Made by a program: the position numbers and the translations under genes
Notes under the pieces: model-generated
Databases searched by the model: none
Told to the model about the DNA's origin: nothing
What the model saw: only the letters and a program-made list of their open reading frames with translations
Shown here: positions 8,526 through 16,466 of the stretch, piece by piece
Numbering within the stretch: position 1 is the first letter of the stretch
Layout of the letters: the number at the start of each line of letters is the position of its first letter
Origin: Vibrio palustris
GTDB taxonomy: Bacteria; Pseudomonadota; Gammaproteobacteria; Enterobacterales; Vibrionaceae
Assembly: GCF_024346995.1 (NCBI RefSeq)
Contig: NZ_AP024888.1
Span: 62,001-126,000, forward strand
Length of the DNA stretch: 64,000 nt
Reading direction: 5' to 3'

Positions 8526-11500
8526 ATGTTGAAATATATTTTCGGAATAGCAAAAAAGTTGAAACCAGGTATGGTTTCTGCTTTTCCTATTTTGCTCTTC
8601 ACTACCTTCATTTTATTGAATGTAGCGATTTGGTGGGCCGGTCCATGGCTAGAGGTTTTTGGCGTAAAACCGCTTGAATCAGTTACACAGCGTGCAATCG
8701 CAAGCAGCTTATTCACCCTTGGCTGTTTTGGTTTATGGGGATTATGGCAAGCCCGTAAGCTGAAAGTGTTTGAAGCTCAGCAGCAACGTGATGAGCAATT
8801 ACGTGAAGACCCTATCAAGGTTTACGAAGAGCGTCAGCAAGTTGAGCTCGACCAAGTGATGGTCGATATGAAGCAAAACCTGAATAAGCATAACTATCTT
8901 TATGCGCTGCCTTGGTATTTAGTCATGGGGCTTGAAAACGCAGGTAAAACCAGCTTAATCAATCGATCTGGACAAAATTTTGTCTTTTCATCTGTGCGCC
9001 GAGCTTCGGGTAAGAAAAGCGAGAATCCTTACTCGTTTGACTGGTGGATTGGTGATGAGTCAGTTTTAATTGATCCGGATGGTGAATTGCTAACGCAAGG
9101 CCATCATGACATGGATAATGATGGTGAATTAGAGCGTCGTTTATGGCAACACTTTGTTCATTGGCTTGATAATACGCGTAGCCGTCGTCCGTTGAATGGT
9201 ATTGTGTTAGCGCTAGATGTATCACAATTAACCAGCGCAACGGCGAGTGAGCGCAAAGCCTATGCAAACTTATTGCGTGCTCGCCTCCGTGAGCTGATGG
9301 AAACGTTATCGACGCGTTTACCGGTTTATATCACACTCACTAAGCTCGATTTATTGTACGGTTTTGAACCCTTCTTTAAGCAATACTCGAAGCAAGAACG
9401 CGAAGAAGTCTTAGGTTTTACGTTCTCACTGGATTCAATAGAAGATTTAGACCATTGGCTACAAGAGTTCTCGGCCGATTACGCAAAATTTGTCGAACGT
9501 ATTCATGATCTATTGCCAAGTGCCGTCTCTGAAACTATGCCACTTGAAGAGCGTAATGCGATTTATAGCTTTACGCGCCAAATGGCAGGGCTAAAAGATA
9601 TCCTGACGCAATTTTTTGAAGAAGCGTTGGCAAGCGATCAGTTTTCTACGTCGGCATTAGTCCGTGGTGCATATTTCACCTCAGTTTATCAGCAAGGGGT
9701 ACCGACCAATGCGTTTGATGACGCAGCCTCGCGTCGCTATGGGCTTTCCCATGCGATAAACCGAGCGCAACATGCGAAAAACTCAACGGTTTACTTCACG
9801 CAAAAATTATTTACCAATATTATTTATCCAGAAGCGGGATTAGCGTCTGACAACTTCCGAGTGACTCGTCAAAAACGCCGCTTAATCGGACTTTCTGTGT
9901 TGACGTGTAGTATTGCGTCTGTATTGTTGATTGGTACTTGGCAACAATACTATCGCGCCAATATTAACCACGCAGACGCCGTCTTGACGAAAGTGAATCA
10001 GTACAAAAAAGAGTTTCCAGCTAACGCAAGTATGGCATCTCAACGTGAAGTTTTAGAACCACTGAATAAAATCCGTCAGGCCACTTTAGAGTTTGGTTTC
10101 TTCCGAGATAAGGCGAAATATGTTTCTGATTTTGGTTTATATCAAGGTCATACGATTGGCCCTCGCGTAGAAGCGACCTATCTGAATTTACTGGAAACGC
10201 GTTTCTTGCCGTTGTTGATGTCGGATGTGATGGTGGATTTGCGAAAAGCGCAAACCGATGAAGACAAGCTCGCTATGCTGCGTGTCTATCGCATGATGAC
10301 AGATAAGAGTGGTCGTTATAATGATTATGTTATGGACTACTTTTCTAAACATTGGCAACAAGAGTTTTCTGGTCAGCGTGAAACCCAAAATGAGTTACTT
10401 GAGCATTTAGATTATGCAATGCGTCATACCGATTTAACGTCTGATCGCAAGCATGGTGATAAAGCGGCCGATAAAATCATGCGTCCTTACGACAAAACCA
10501 TTGCACGTGTACAGCAACAACTTGGCTCAATGCCGAATGAGCAGCGTGTATATCGTAACTTGAAACTGAATGCACAAACGGTATTAGGTCCTGCTATTAA
10601 TTTACGCAGTTTGATTGGACCTGTGTTTGATGAAGTGTTTGAAGAACGTACTGTGAACAGCAGTGATCTTTATATTCCACAAATGCTGACTAAACATGGA
10701 TTTAAAGATTATTTTATGCCGAAGTCTGAATCAGTATCGCAATTGGCACTGATTGATAGCTGGGTATTAGGTCAAACCAAATCTGCCAACTTTAGTGAAG
10801 CGGATAAGCAAGCGTTGCGTGATCGCATTCGTCAGTTGTATGTGTCCGATTACACCAGTACGTGGAATTCAGCGCTCAATGAAATTGATGTGAAATACTT
10901 TAGTGATATTAACGATGCGGTGACCGTATTAGATAAAATCACCAGTAATGTTGAGCCTTTGCAGCGCATGCTACGAACTTTGGATAACAACACAGAGATC
11001 TATCCATCATTAGACGATGATGATGCGAACGAAGCCTTAGTCAAAACATCGAAGTATAAAGTTGCATCGACTATTGCCGCGCCTTTCTCTGAGCTCAATG
11101 GCATGTTAAAACCAGTGGGCAACAAGCCAGCTTATTTCCAGGAAGTATTAGCATCGATTAGCGAGCTGAAAAACTATCTGAAAGGCATCCAAGATGCACC
11201 AGATGAAGGTGCAGCAGCATTAGATGCCACCAAGTCTCGCTTGAAACTGGTAAATTCTGATCCGATTTATACCTTGAAGCGAATTGCATCAGGCTTACCT
11301 AAGCCACTGAATAGCATGATGACGAAGTTGGCGAATGAAAGCTGGTATGTGGTAAAACAAGCAGCGATCAAGCATCTTGAAACGCGTTGGCATGATGATG
11401 TTTATCGGGTTTACCAGCAAAAGTTAGCGAACCGTTATCCATTCAACCCTAACTCACGCAAAGATGTATCTCTAGAAGATTTTGAATCGTTCTTTGCGCC

Positions 11501-12068
11501 AGGTGGTACGCTAGACAGCTTCTATAACAATCAGTTGAAAATGTTCATTGATGAAAAAGTGAATCTTGGTGATGGTGATAGCAGTAAGAGTATTGTTCGC
11601 CAGCAAGTGCTAGACGAAATCAAACAAGCGGAGAAAATTCGTGATGCGTTCTTCAACCGTAAAGGTGTGTTGGATGTGAGCTTCTCGGTGGAACCATTGC
11701 GCTTAACGGGTAACAAACGTCGCAGTGTGATGAACGTGGACGGCCAATACCTTACGTATAGCCATGGCCCTCGTGAAAACGTTGAGTTTATCTGGCCAAA
11801 TACACTACGTGATTCAGCGGTATCTAAAGTGACATTAGTACCGACAAAACGTAATGTGTCACCGCGCAGCTTGAGTATTCAAGGGCCTTGGGCGTTCTTC
11901 CGCTTATTGGATCACGGTGATGTAGTGTCAGCAAGTGCGACATCAGTGGATTACAAATTCGATGTTGATGGTGGTGAAATGATTTACCGCATTAATGCCG
12001 AAGGCAACGTCAATCCATTTACTGAGCGTGTCTTCAAGTCATTCAACTTGTCGAAATCTTTGTACTAA
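8526..12068 (+). CDS. tssM: T6SS membrane protein TssM (IcmF/VasK)
   Basis: TssM forms the trans-envelope channel with TssJ and TssL. The 1180-residue product has two N-terminal membrane helices (about 18-38 and 58-76), a cytoplasmic GTPase-like domain with Walker A GLENAGKTS (135-143), and a third membrane helix near 445-470 (just after RQKRRLIG). A long periplasmic region ends in the C-terminal TssM beta domain that meets TssJ. Length is normal for IcmF homologues with a Walker A. It closes the first transcriptional unit: a strong terminator follows 7 bases after the stop. Confidence 0.95.
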   Translation: MLKYIFGIAKKLKPGMVSAFPILLFTTFILLNVAIWWAGPWLEVFGVKPLESVTQRAIASSLFTLGCFGLWGLWQARKLKVFEAQQQRDEQLREDPIKVYEERQQVELDQVMVDMKQNLNKHNYLYALPWYLVMGLENAGKTSLINRSGQNFVFSSVRRASGKKSENPYSFDWWIGDESVLIDPDGELLTQGHHDMDNDGELERRLWQHFVHWLDNTRSRRPLNGIVLALDVSQLTSATASERKAYANLLRARLRELMETLSTRLPVYITLTKLDLLYGFEPFFKQYSKQEREEVLGFTFSLDSIEDLDHWLQEFSADYAKFVERIHDLLPSAVSETMPLEERNAIYSFTRQMAGLKDILTQFFEEALASDQFSTSALVRGAYFTSVYQQGVPTNAFDDAASRRYGLSHAINRAQHAKNSTVYFTQKLFTNIIYPEAGLASDNFRVTRQKRRLIGLSVLTCSIASVLLIGTWQQYYRANINHADAVLTKVNQYKKEFPANASMASQREVLEPLNKIRQATLEFGFFRDKAKYVSDFGLYQGHTIGPRVEATYLNLLETRFLPLLMSDVMVDLRKAQTDEDKLAMLRVYRMMTDKSGRYNDYVMDYFSKHWQQEFSGQRETQNELLEHLDYAMRHTDLTSDRKHGDKAADKIMRPYDKTIARVQQQLGSMPNEQRVYRNLKLNAQTVLGPAINLRSLIGPVFDEVFEERTVNSSDLYIPQMLTKHGFKDYFMPKSESVSQLALIDSWVLGQTKSANFSEADKQALRDRIRQLYVSDYTSTWNSALNEIDVKYFSDINDAVTVLDKITSNVEPLQRMLRTLDNNTEIYPSLDDDDANEALVKTSKYKVASTIAAPFSELNGMLKPVGNKPAYFQEVLASISELKNYLKGIQDAPDEGAAALDATKSRLKLVNSDPIYTLKRIASGLPKPLNSMMTKLANESWYVVKQAAIKHLETRWHDDVYRVYQQKLANRYPFNPNSRKDVSLEDFESFFAPGGTLDSFYNNQLKMFIDEKVNLGDGDSSKSIVRQQVLDEIKQAEKIRDAFFNRKGVLDVSFSVEPLRLTGNKRRSVMNVDGQYLTYSHGPRENVEFIWPNTLRDSAVSKVTLVPTKRNVSPRSLSIQGPWAFFRLLDHGDVVSASATSVDYKFDVDGGEMIYRINAEGNVNPFTERVFKSFNLSKSLY

Positions 12069-12075
12069 CCACATC

Positions 12076-12104
12076 AGGAGCGAGGTGACTCGCTCCTTTT
12101 TTTT
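12076..12104 (+). terminator. Rho-independent terminator between tssM and vasL
   Basis: A perfect 9-bp stem AGGAGCGAG/CTCGCTCCT with a GTGA loop (12076-12097) is followed by eight T residues (12097-12104). It lies 8 bases after the tssM stop and 16 bases before the vasL start. It should end or attenuate transcription of the vas operon before vasL. Confidence 0.9.
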
Positions 12105-12119
12105 CAGAGCGATCACCGA

Positions 12120-13412
12120 ATGCAGAATACGATTTTTCTGGACAATCACTATTATCACCTCACCGATGACCCCCATAAAATTCGCGACTTAGCCGATTAT
12201 GAAACGGTACGAGAACAACTTAATCGTGGCTATAACCCGCTAGCTGGTGGTCCCAATTGGGAAGAGGTTCATACCTGCTGTATGCGCTTAGCGAAAGGGC
12301 CGGGTCTCGATTTTCTTATGACAGCGTATTTTACGTTGGCCAGCCTTAAGGTGCAGGGTTTGTCGGGCTATGCTAATGGGCTAGAGTTACTGACCGCACA
12401 TGTTAGTCAGCGAGGGGAACCAAGCTCAAAACAAGCGAGCGCGCACAAAGATATTATAGACTGGGTCAATACACGTGTGGCGAAAGAGCTGAAAGAATTA
12501 AAGCCAGATTATGCAGCGCTGCGCGATTTATACCGTGCTGAGCGCTATTGTGAGCGTTTGCACCAGTTACTTGAGCAGCAACAGCCGAGCCAAATCGTGG
12601 ATTTTGAAAGTGTTGGCTTCGCGCTCTTTGAGCATATTGACCGCATTGAAGCGCGTTATCACACGTTAATGAAGCGTCAAGATAAAGAAGTGCAAGCTCA
12701 GCAAGCGACAATATCACGCCAGCGCTACTATTGGAGCTTAATTGTTGCATGTATTGTTGGGGGTTTATTAGTAATTGGTGCTTGGTATGGCTATCAGAAT
12801 CTCGCATGGTTCCATAAAAATGATTATGCCATTTCACAATCGGTACCGATATTACAGTCGTCAGCTCAAGCTAAACGTTATCAAAAACAGGTATCAAAAA
12901 CGCAGCTAGAACGTTGGAAACCCGATGTTGTGCCGCTGTATTCAACATCGATTAAACAGCATATGAGAGCGTCGATGCTCAGCCATCCATGGCGAGCCCA
13001 GCAAGAAATGGCGGTACTCAACACCTTGTATCCTGGCTCGTCACAAGTTGCTGAATTAAATAATGAGTTGCATAAAACTCAACAAGACGCTTTAGCACAA
13101 ACAGAACGCTTTATTGAACGTTTTAAGCAGATCCGGACTACGATGGCGAATGTGTCGTTAATGGCGAAGAAGGGCCATTTACATGCTTTACAGCAACATA
13201 CGCAAGATCTAGAAAACTTTGCCGTCAGTTTGTCGCCGATTTATGGCCGCGTAGATTATGTACAAACCTTGATTAAGCGAGGGGAAATGGATAAGGCGAA
13301 TAAAGAGTTTCTTGTGTTAAAGCAACGACTCACTAGCTTATCTTGGCAAATGCTCCAACTACGCCAAAGGCTTAGACCTGAGGCACAAACTAAGGCTCTC
13401 ATTGGGCAATAA
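12120..13412 (+). CDS. vasL: T6SS VasL (TagA-type ImpA_N membrane protein)
   Basis: The 430-residue protein has an ImpA-type N-terminal part (about 1-195; block DYETVREQLNRGYNPLAGGPNWEEV), one membrane helix at about 205-227, and a helical C-terminal VasL-type domain. This layout (ImpA_N, membrane helix, VasL domain) is that of TagA, described in enteroaggregative E. coli as an inner-membrane protein that stops and holds the distal sheath end. The start codon at 12120 has only a weak purine tract upstream and sits just behind a terminator, so expression may depend on read-through. The C-terminus is followed by a 15-bp hairpin. Confidence 0.87.
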   Translation: MQNTIFLDNHYYHLTDDPHKIRDLADYETVREQLNRGYNPLAGGPNWEEVHTCCMRLAKGPGLDFLMTAYFTLASLKVQGLSGYANGLELLTAHVSQRGEPSSKQASAHKDIIDWVNTRVAKELKELKPDYAALRDLYRAERYCERLHQLLEQQQPSQIVDFESVGFALFEHIDRIEARYHTLMKRQDKEVQAQQATISRQRYYWSLIVACIVGGLLVIGAWYGYQNLAWFHKNDYAISQSVPILQSSAQAKRYQKQVSKTQLERWKPDVVPLYSTSIKQHMRASMLSHPWRAQQEMAVLNTLYPGSSQVAELNNELHKTQQDALAQTERFIERFKQIRTTMANVSLMAKKGHLHALQQHTQDLENFAVSLSPIYGRVDYVQTLIKRGEMDKANKEFLVLKQRLTSLSWQMLQLRQRLRPEAQTKALIGQ

Positions 13413-13425
13413 GTTGTGGTTTGAA

Positions 13426-13460
13426 GCAAGAAATTGCTCAATCTGAGCAATTTCTTGCCT
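13426..13460 (+). terminator. Long hairpin after vasL, probable terminator
   Basis: A perfect 15-bp inverted repeat (13426-13440 against 13444-13458) closes on the 3-base loop ATC. It starts 14 bases after the vasL stop. The following T content is weak (CTTAATG, then TTTT about 10 bases on), so it may act as an RNA-stabilising end or a partial terminator. Confidence 0.65.
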
Positions 13461-13508
13461 TAATGTGTTTTATATGAATCTAGCTCATTGATTATTAGTA
13501 CGATTTAG

Positions 13509-13525
13509 TTGGCATTGACTTTGCT
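13509..13525 (+). promoter_or_regulatory. Sigma-54 promoter upstream of vgrG
   Basis: The sequence TTGGCATTGACTTTGCT carries the -24 GG (13511-13512) and -12 GC (13523-13524) elements with exactly 10 bases between them, against consensus TGGCAC-N5-TTGC. It lies about 155 bases upstream of the vgrG start. The sigma-54 activator VasH is encoded about 7 kb upstream, as in V. cholerae, where VasH drives hcp/vgrG units. Confidence 0.8.
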
Positions 13526-13648
13526 GTTTAATGAGGTTGGCGACAAAACGGTAGTGCTTTATTCACTAGGCCCTCACTCATAAGGTTTAGTGACTAGAGC
13601 GATACATTCAAAAATGAATACACACTGCACGTTCATAGCAGGGTAAAC

Positions 13649-13664
13649 ACCCATAATGATGGGT
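13649..13664 (+). promoter_or_regulatory. Small hairpin abutting the vgrG ribosome binding site
   Basis: ACCCAT-AATG-ATGGGT (13649-13664) can fold into a 6-bp stem with a 4-base loop. The purine-rich AGAAGG (13665-13670) begins directly after it, followed by the vgrG ATG at 13681. The position suggests an effect on translation or on transcript stability, but this is inference. Confidence 0.4.
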
Positions 13665-13680
13665 AGAAGGAATTGGCAGA

Positions 13681-15753
13681 ATGGCAACGTTAGGCTTTAA
13701 ATTACAAGTAGAAGGGCTTGAAGACGATGCGCTTCGCGTACATAGTTTTGAAGGGCTTGAGTCACTCTCTGACGATGGCGTGCAAGGTGACGCGTGTATC
13801 GGGTTTCGTTATGCGTTGGAGTTGGCAAGCCGCCAATCGACTTTTACACCGGAACAACTGATTGATAAAACAGCAGAGTTAACGTTTTATCGTGATGGTG
13901 AATTAGTACAACGTGTACATGGCATTGTCCGGCATTTTGGTCAAAAAGACATTGGCCATCATTTTACTTATTACTCACTGACGCTTGTTCCTGCTTTAGA
14001 GCGCTTATCGCTGCGCCAGAATAGCCGTATTTTTCAGTTAAAAACCGTGCCGGAAATTCTCTCGATCATCATGCAAGAAATGGGCATTAATGATTATGCG
14101 TTTTCTGTCAAACGGAGCTGCGCACAACGTGAATTTTGTGTGCAATACCGCGAAACCGATCTTGAGTTTTTGCATCGCCTCGCCGCAGAAGAAGGCCTGA
14201 TCTACAGCTTTATTCATGAAGAAGGCAAACATACCGTTCTCTTTACCGACAGTACGGAAAGTTTACCCAAGATCAATGGTGAAATCGCCTACAACTCGCT
14301 GTCAGGCGGGGCAGTCGATGTACCGTATGTATCGCACCTGACGGTTAATACCCAAATGGGTGTCAGTACCACTACGCTGGAAGACTACAGCTTTAAAAAA
14401 CCGACCTATACCTTTCCTCAACACGCTGATGGCGTGAATATGGACTATCAACAGGCTCAATATGAGCATTTTGATTTTCCTGGCCGCTTTAAAGATGATG
14501 CTACAGGTGAAGCGTTTACTAAAATTCGCACCGAGTATCTGCGCCGTAATGCGCGCACCGCACAAGGAAAAAGTAACCAACCGAAACTGCGCGCCGGTTA
14601 TCAATTTACCTTAAGCGAGCACCTCAACGACGATGTCAACGGTGACTACTTAGTGGTGGCCATTCGCCATCAAGGCAAACAGCCACAAGCGTTGGAAGAA
14701 GATGCGGGCGGCGGTGCAACCTTATACGCGAACCAATTTACGCTGGTTCCGGCGGCGGTGACTTGGCAAGCGAAGCCTCAGCCAAAGCCACAAGTGGATG
14801 GCCCAATGATTGGCGTGGTGGTTGGCCCTGATGGCGAAGAGATTTTCTGTGACAAATATGGCCGTGTGAAAGTGCATTTCCCTTGGGATCGCTACTCCAA
14901 CAGTGATGAACAAAGCTCGTGCTGGGTTCGCGTATCGCAAGGTTGGGCTGGCAGCCAGTACGGCATGATGGCACTACCACGTATCGGTCATGAGGTTATT
15001 GTGACGTTTTTAAACGGCGACCCAGATCAGCCGATCATTACCGGGCGTACCTATCATGAAACCAATACGACGCCATACCCGCTGCCGGATCATAAAACCA
15101 AAACTGTAATGCGCACCGCCACTCATCAAGGTGAAGGTTATAACGAACTGAGTTTTGAAGATCAGGCGGACAGTGAAAAAATTTATTTACACGCGCAAAA
15201 AGATTACGAAGCGATCGTCAATAACGATCACACTGAAATGATCCACCACGATAAACATAACACGGTGGACCATGACAGTTTTACCAAGATTGGTAAAAAT
15301 CAGCACACCACCATCATGGGTGAAAACCGCAGCTCGGTGACGAAAGATTGCTTTGAAGAAGTGGGCACCATCACGGGGGCCGAAGCGCAGAACCAATATA
15401 AAGTCGGCAACTTATTGGCAGTCGATGCCGGCCAAGAAATTTCGCTAAAAGCCGGCGCCAAATTAGTGGTCGAAGCTGGCGCTGAGCTGACACTCACTAC
15501 GGGTGGCAGTTTCGTCAAGATTGATAGTGCCGGTGTCGCTTTATCTGGTCCTGCTGTGACATTAAATGCGGGCGGCAGCGCCAGCTCTGGCTCTGCGTAT
15601 ACCGGTAAGCGAGCAATTCAACCCGGTAAAGTGGATGCGCCGCCTGCCGATCCGAAACCGATCCTCACTCCCGCGCAAGTCGCGACCATGAAATCTTCAG
15701 CGCCCTTCTGTGAAGAATGTGAAAAATGTAAGGAAGGCGCATGCTCAGCATAA
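13681..15753 (+). CDS. vgrG: T6SS spike protein VgrG
   Basis: VgrG trimers form the puncturing tip of the T6SS needle and carry effectors. The 690-residue product shows the gp27-like N-terminal region (1-about 370), the gp5 OB-fold (about 378-455, with DKYGRVKVHFPWDR and the GWAGSQYGMMALPRIGHEV block) and the repetitive gp5 beta-helix (about 480-640). There is no enzymatic C-terminal extension, so this is a structural VgrG. The tail ends in a cysteine cluster C-x2-C-x2-C-x4-C within the last 15 residues. The stop lies inside the next gene (13-base overlap), consistent with translational coupling to the adaptor and Rhs effector. Confidence 0.96.
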   Translation: MATLGFKLQVEGLEDDALRVHSFEGLESLSDDGVQGDACIGFRYALELASRQSTFTPEQLIDKTAELTFYRDGELVQRVHGIVRHFGQKDIGHHFTYYSLTLVPALERLSLRQNSRIFQLKTVPEILSIIMQEMGINDYAFSVKRSCAQREFCVQYRETDLEFLHRLAAEEGLIYSFIHEEGKHTVLFTDSTESLPKINGEIAYNSLSGGAVDVPYVSHLTVNTQMGVSTTTLEDYSFKKPTYTFPQHADGVNMDYQQAQYEHFDFPGRFKDDATGEAFTKIRTEYLRRNARTAQGKSNQPKLRAGYQFTLSEHLNDDVNGDYLVVAIRHQGKQPQALEEDAGGGATLYANQFTLVPAAVTWQAKPQPKPQVDGPMIGVVVGPDGEEIFCDKYGRVKVHFPWDRYSNSDEQSSCWVRVSQGWAGSQYGMMALPRIGHEVIVTFLNGDPDQPIITGRTYHETNTTPYPLPDHKTKTVMRTATHQGEGYNELSFEDQADSEKIYLHAQKDYEAIVNNDHTEMIHHDKHNTVDHDSFTKIGKNQHTTIMGENRSSVTKDCFEEVGTITGAEAQNQYKVGNLLAVDAGQEISLKAGAKLVVEAGAELTLTTGGSFVKIDSAGVALSGPAVTLNAGGSASSGSAYTGKRAIQPGKVDAPPADPKPILTPAQVATMKSSAPFCEECEKCKEGACSA

Positions 15754-16466
15754 TTGAAGAAAACTCCAACTTGCAGTGGTATGTGGTTCTCAATACCACC
15801 AGTGATGCGCCTGTGCTGCAAGCGTTTCACGAGCATGGTGGTCACGATGTACTGGGCCTGTGGCTCGGCACCCAATATGAAGATTGGAAAGAAGTCATGC
15901 CACGCATTGCTGCGGTGGATGCCAAGCACCCGTTTTTGGAGTGGGTGCAAAGTGATGACGCGCCTAATGATTGGGGTATGCTGGTGGGCTCACAGCAGCC
16001 TTACGCCTTAGTTCGAGAGCATCTACAGGGACTAACCCAAGTGTGGATGCCCAACGGTGAGTATGTGTTTTTCCGCTTTTTTGACCCCCGCTTTGGTATT
16101 CAAGTGGCGACGTTATGTGACGACGCGCAGCGCAGCAAACTGATGGGGCCGATGGCTGTGTGGGCTTCTGCCAGTGACGCGGTTCATAACACCGACGTGA
16201 AAGACACCAGTAAAAAAGATTTCCCGTGGTGGAGCGTGCCGCAAGAGGTCGTTGAACAGTTAGCAAACGATCCTTCTGTGTTAATTACCAATTTGCTTAA
16301 GGGACTCAGTGATTATAGCCAAGCCCTTCACGATGCCTATAACGAGTCGGTATTACATAAAAAAGCCCATCGCTTTGTAATAAAAAATAAGCACCTCGAA
16401 GGTCAGTATTTACAAGGCTTTATTGAATTTATCGAACAAGAACAACGTCGGCTAGGAAATCTGTAA
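15741..16466 (+). CDS. DUF4123 effector adaptor/chaperone (Tap/TEC-like)
   Basis: DUF4123 proteins load a specific effector onto its cognate VgrG and are not secreted themselves. The 241-residue product shows the family pattern: an N-terminal W-Y-V-V-L-N strand, L-G-L-W-L-G-T-Q-Y, a central V-F-F-R-F-F-D-P-R-F motif (about 109-118), and a helical C-terminal lobe. ATG 15741 is preceded by AAGGAAGG and lies inside the end of vgrG. Its TAA overlaps the Rhs ATG by one base. Its place between vgrG and rhs identifies its clients as these two proteins. Confidence 0.92.
   Translation: MLSIIEENSNLQWYVVLNTTSDAPVLQAFHEHGGHDVLGLWLGTQYEDWKEVMPRIAAVDAKHPFLEWVQSDDAPNDWGMLVGSQQPYALVREHLQGLTQVWMPNGEYVFFRFFDPRFGIQVATLCDDAQRSKLMGPMAVWASASDAVHNTDVKDTSKKDFPWWSVPQEVVEQLANDPSVLITNLLKGLSDYSQALHDAYNESVLHKKAHRFVIKNKHLEGQYLQGFIEFIEQEQRRLGNL

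Noticed and set aside
14722..14980. Antisense open frames within vgrG
   Set aside because: They mirror the codon bias of vgrG on the other strand; vgrG is intact with clear family motifs across the same bases.
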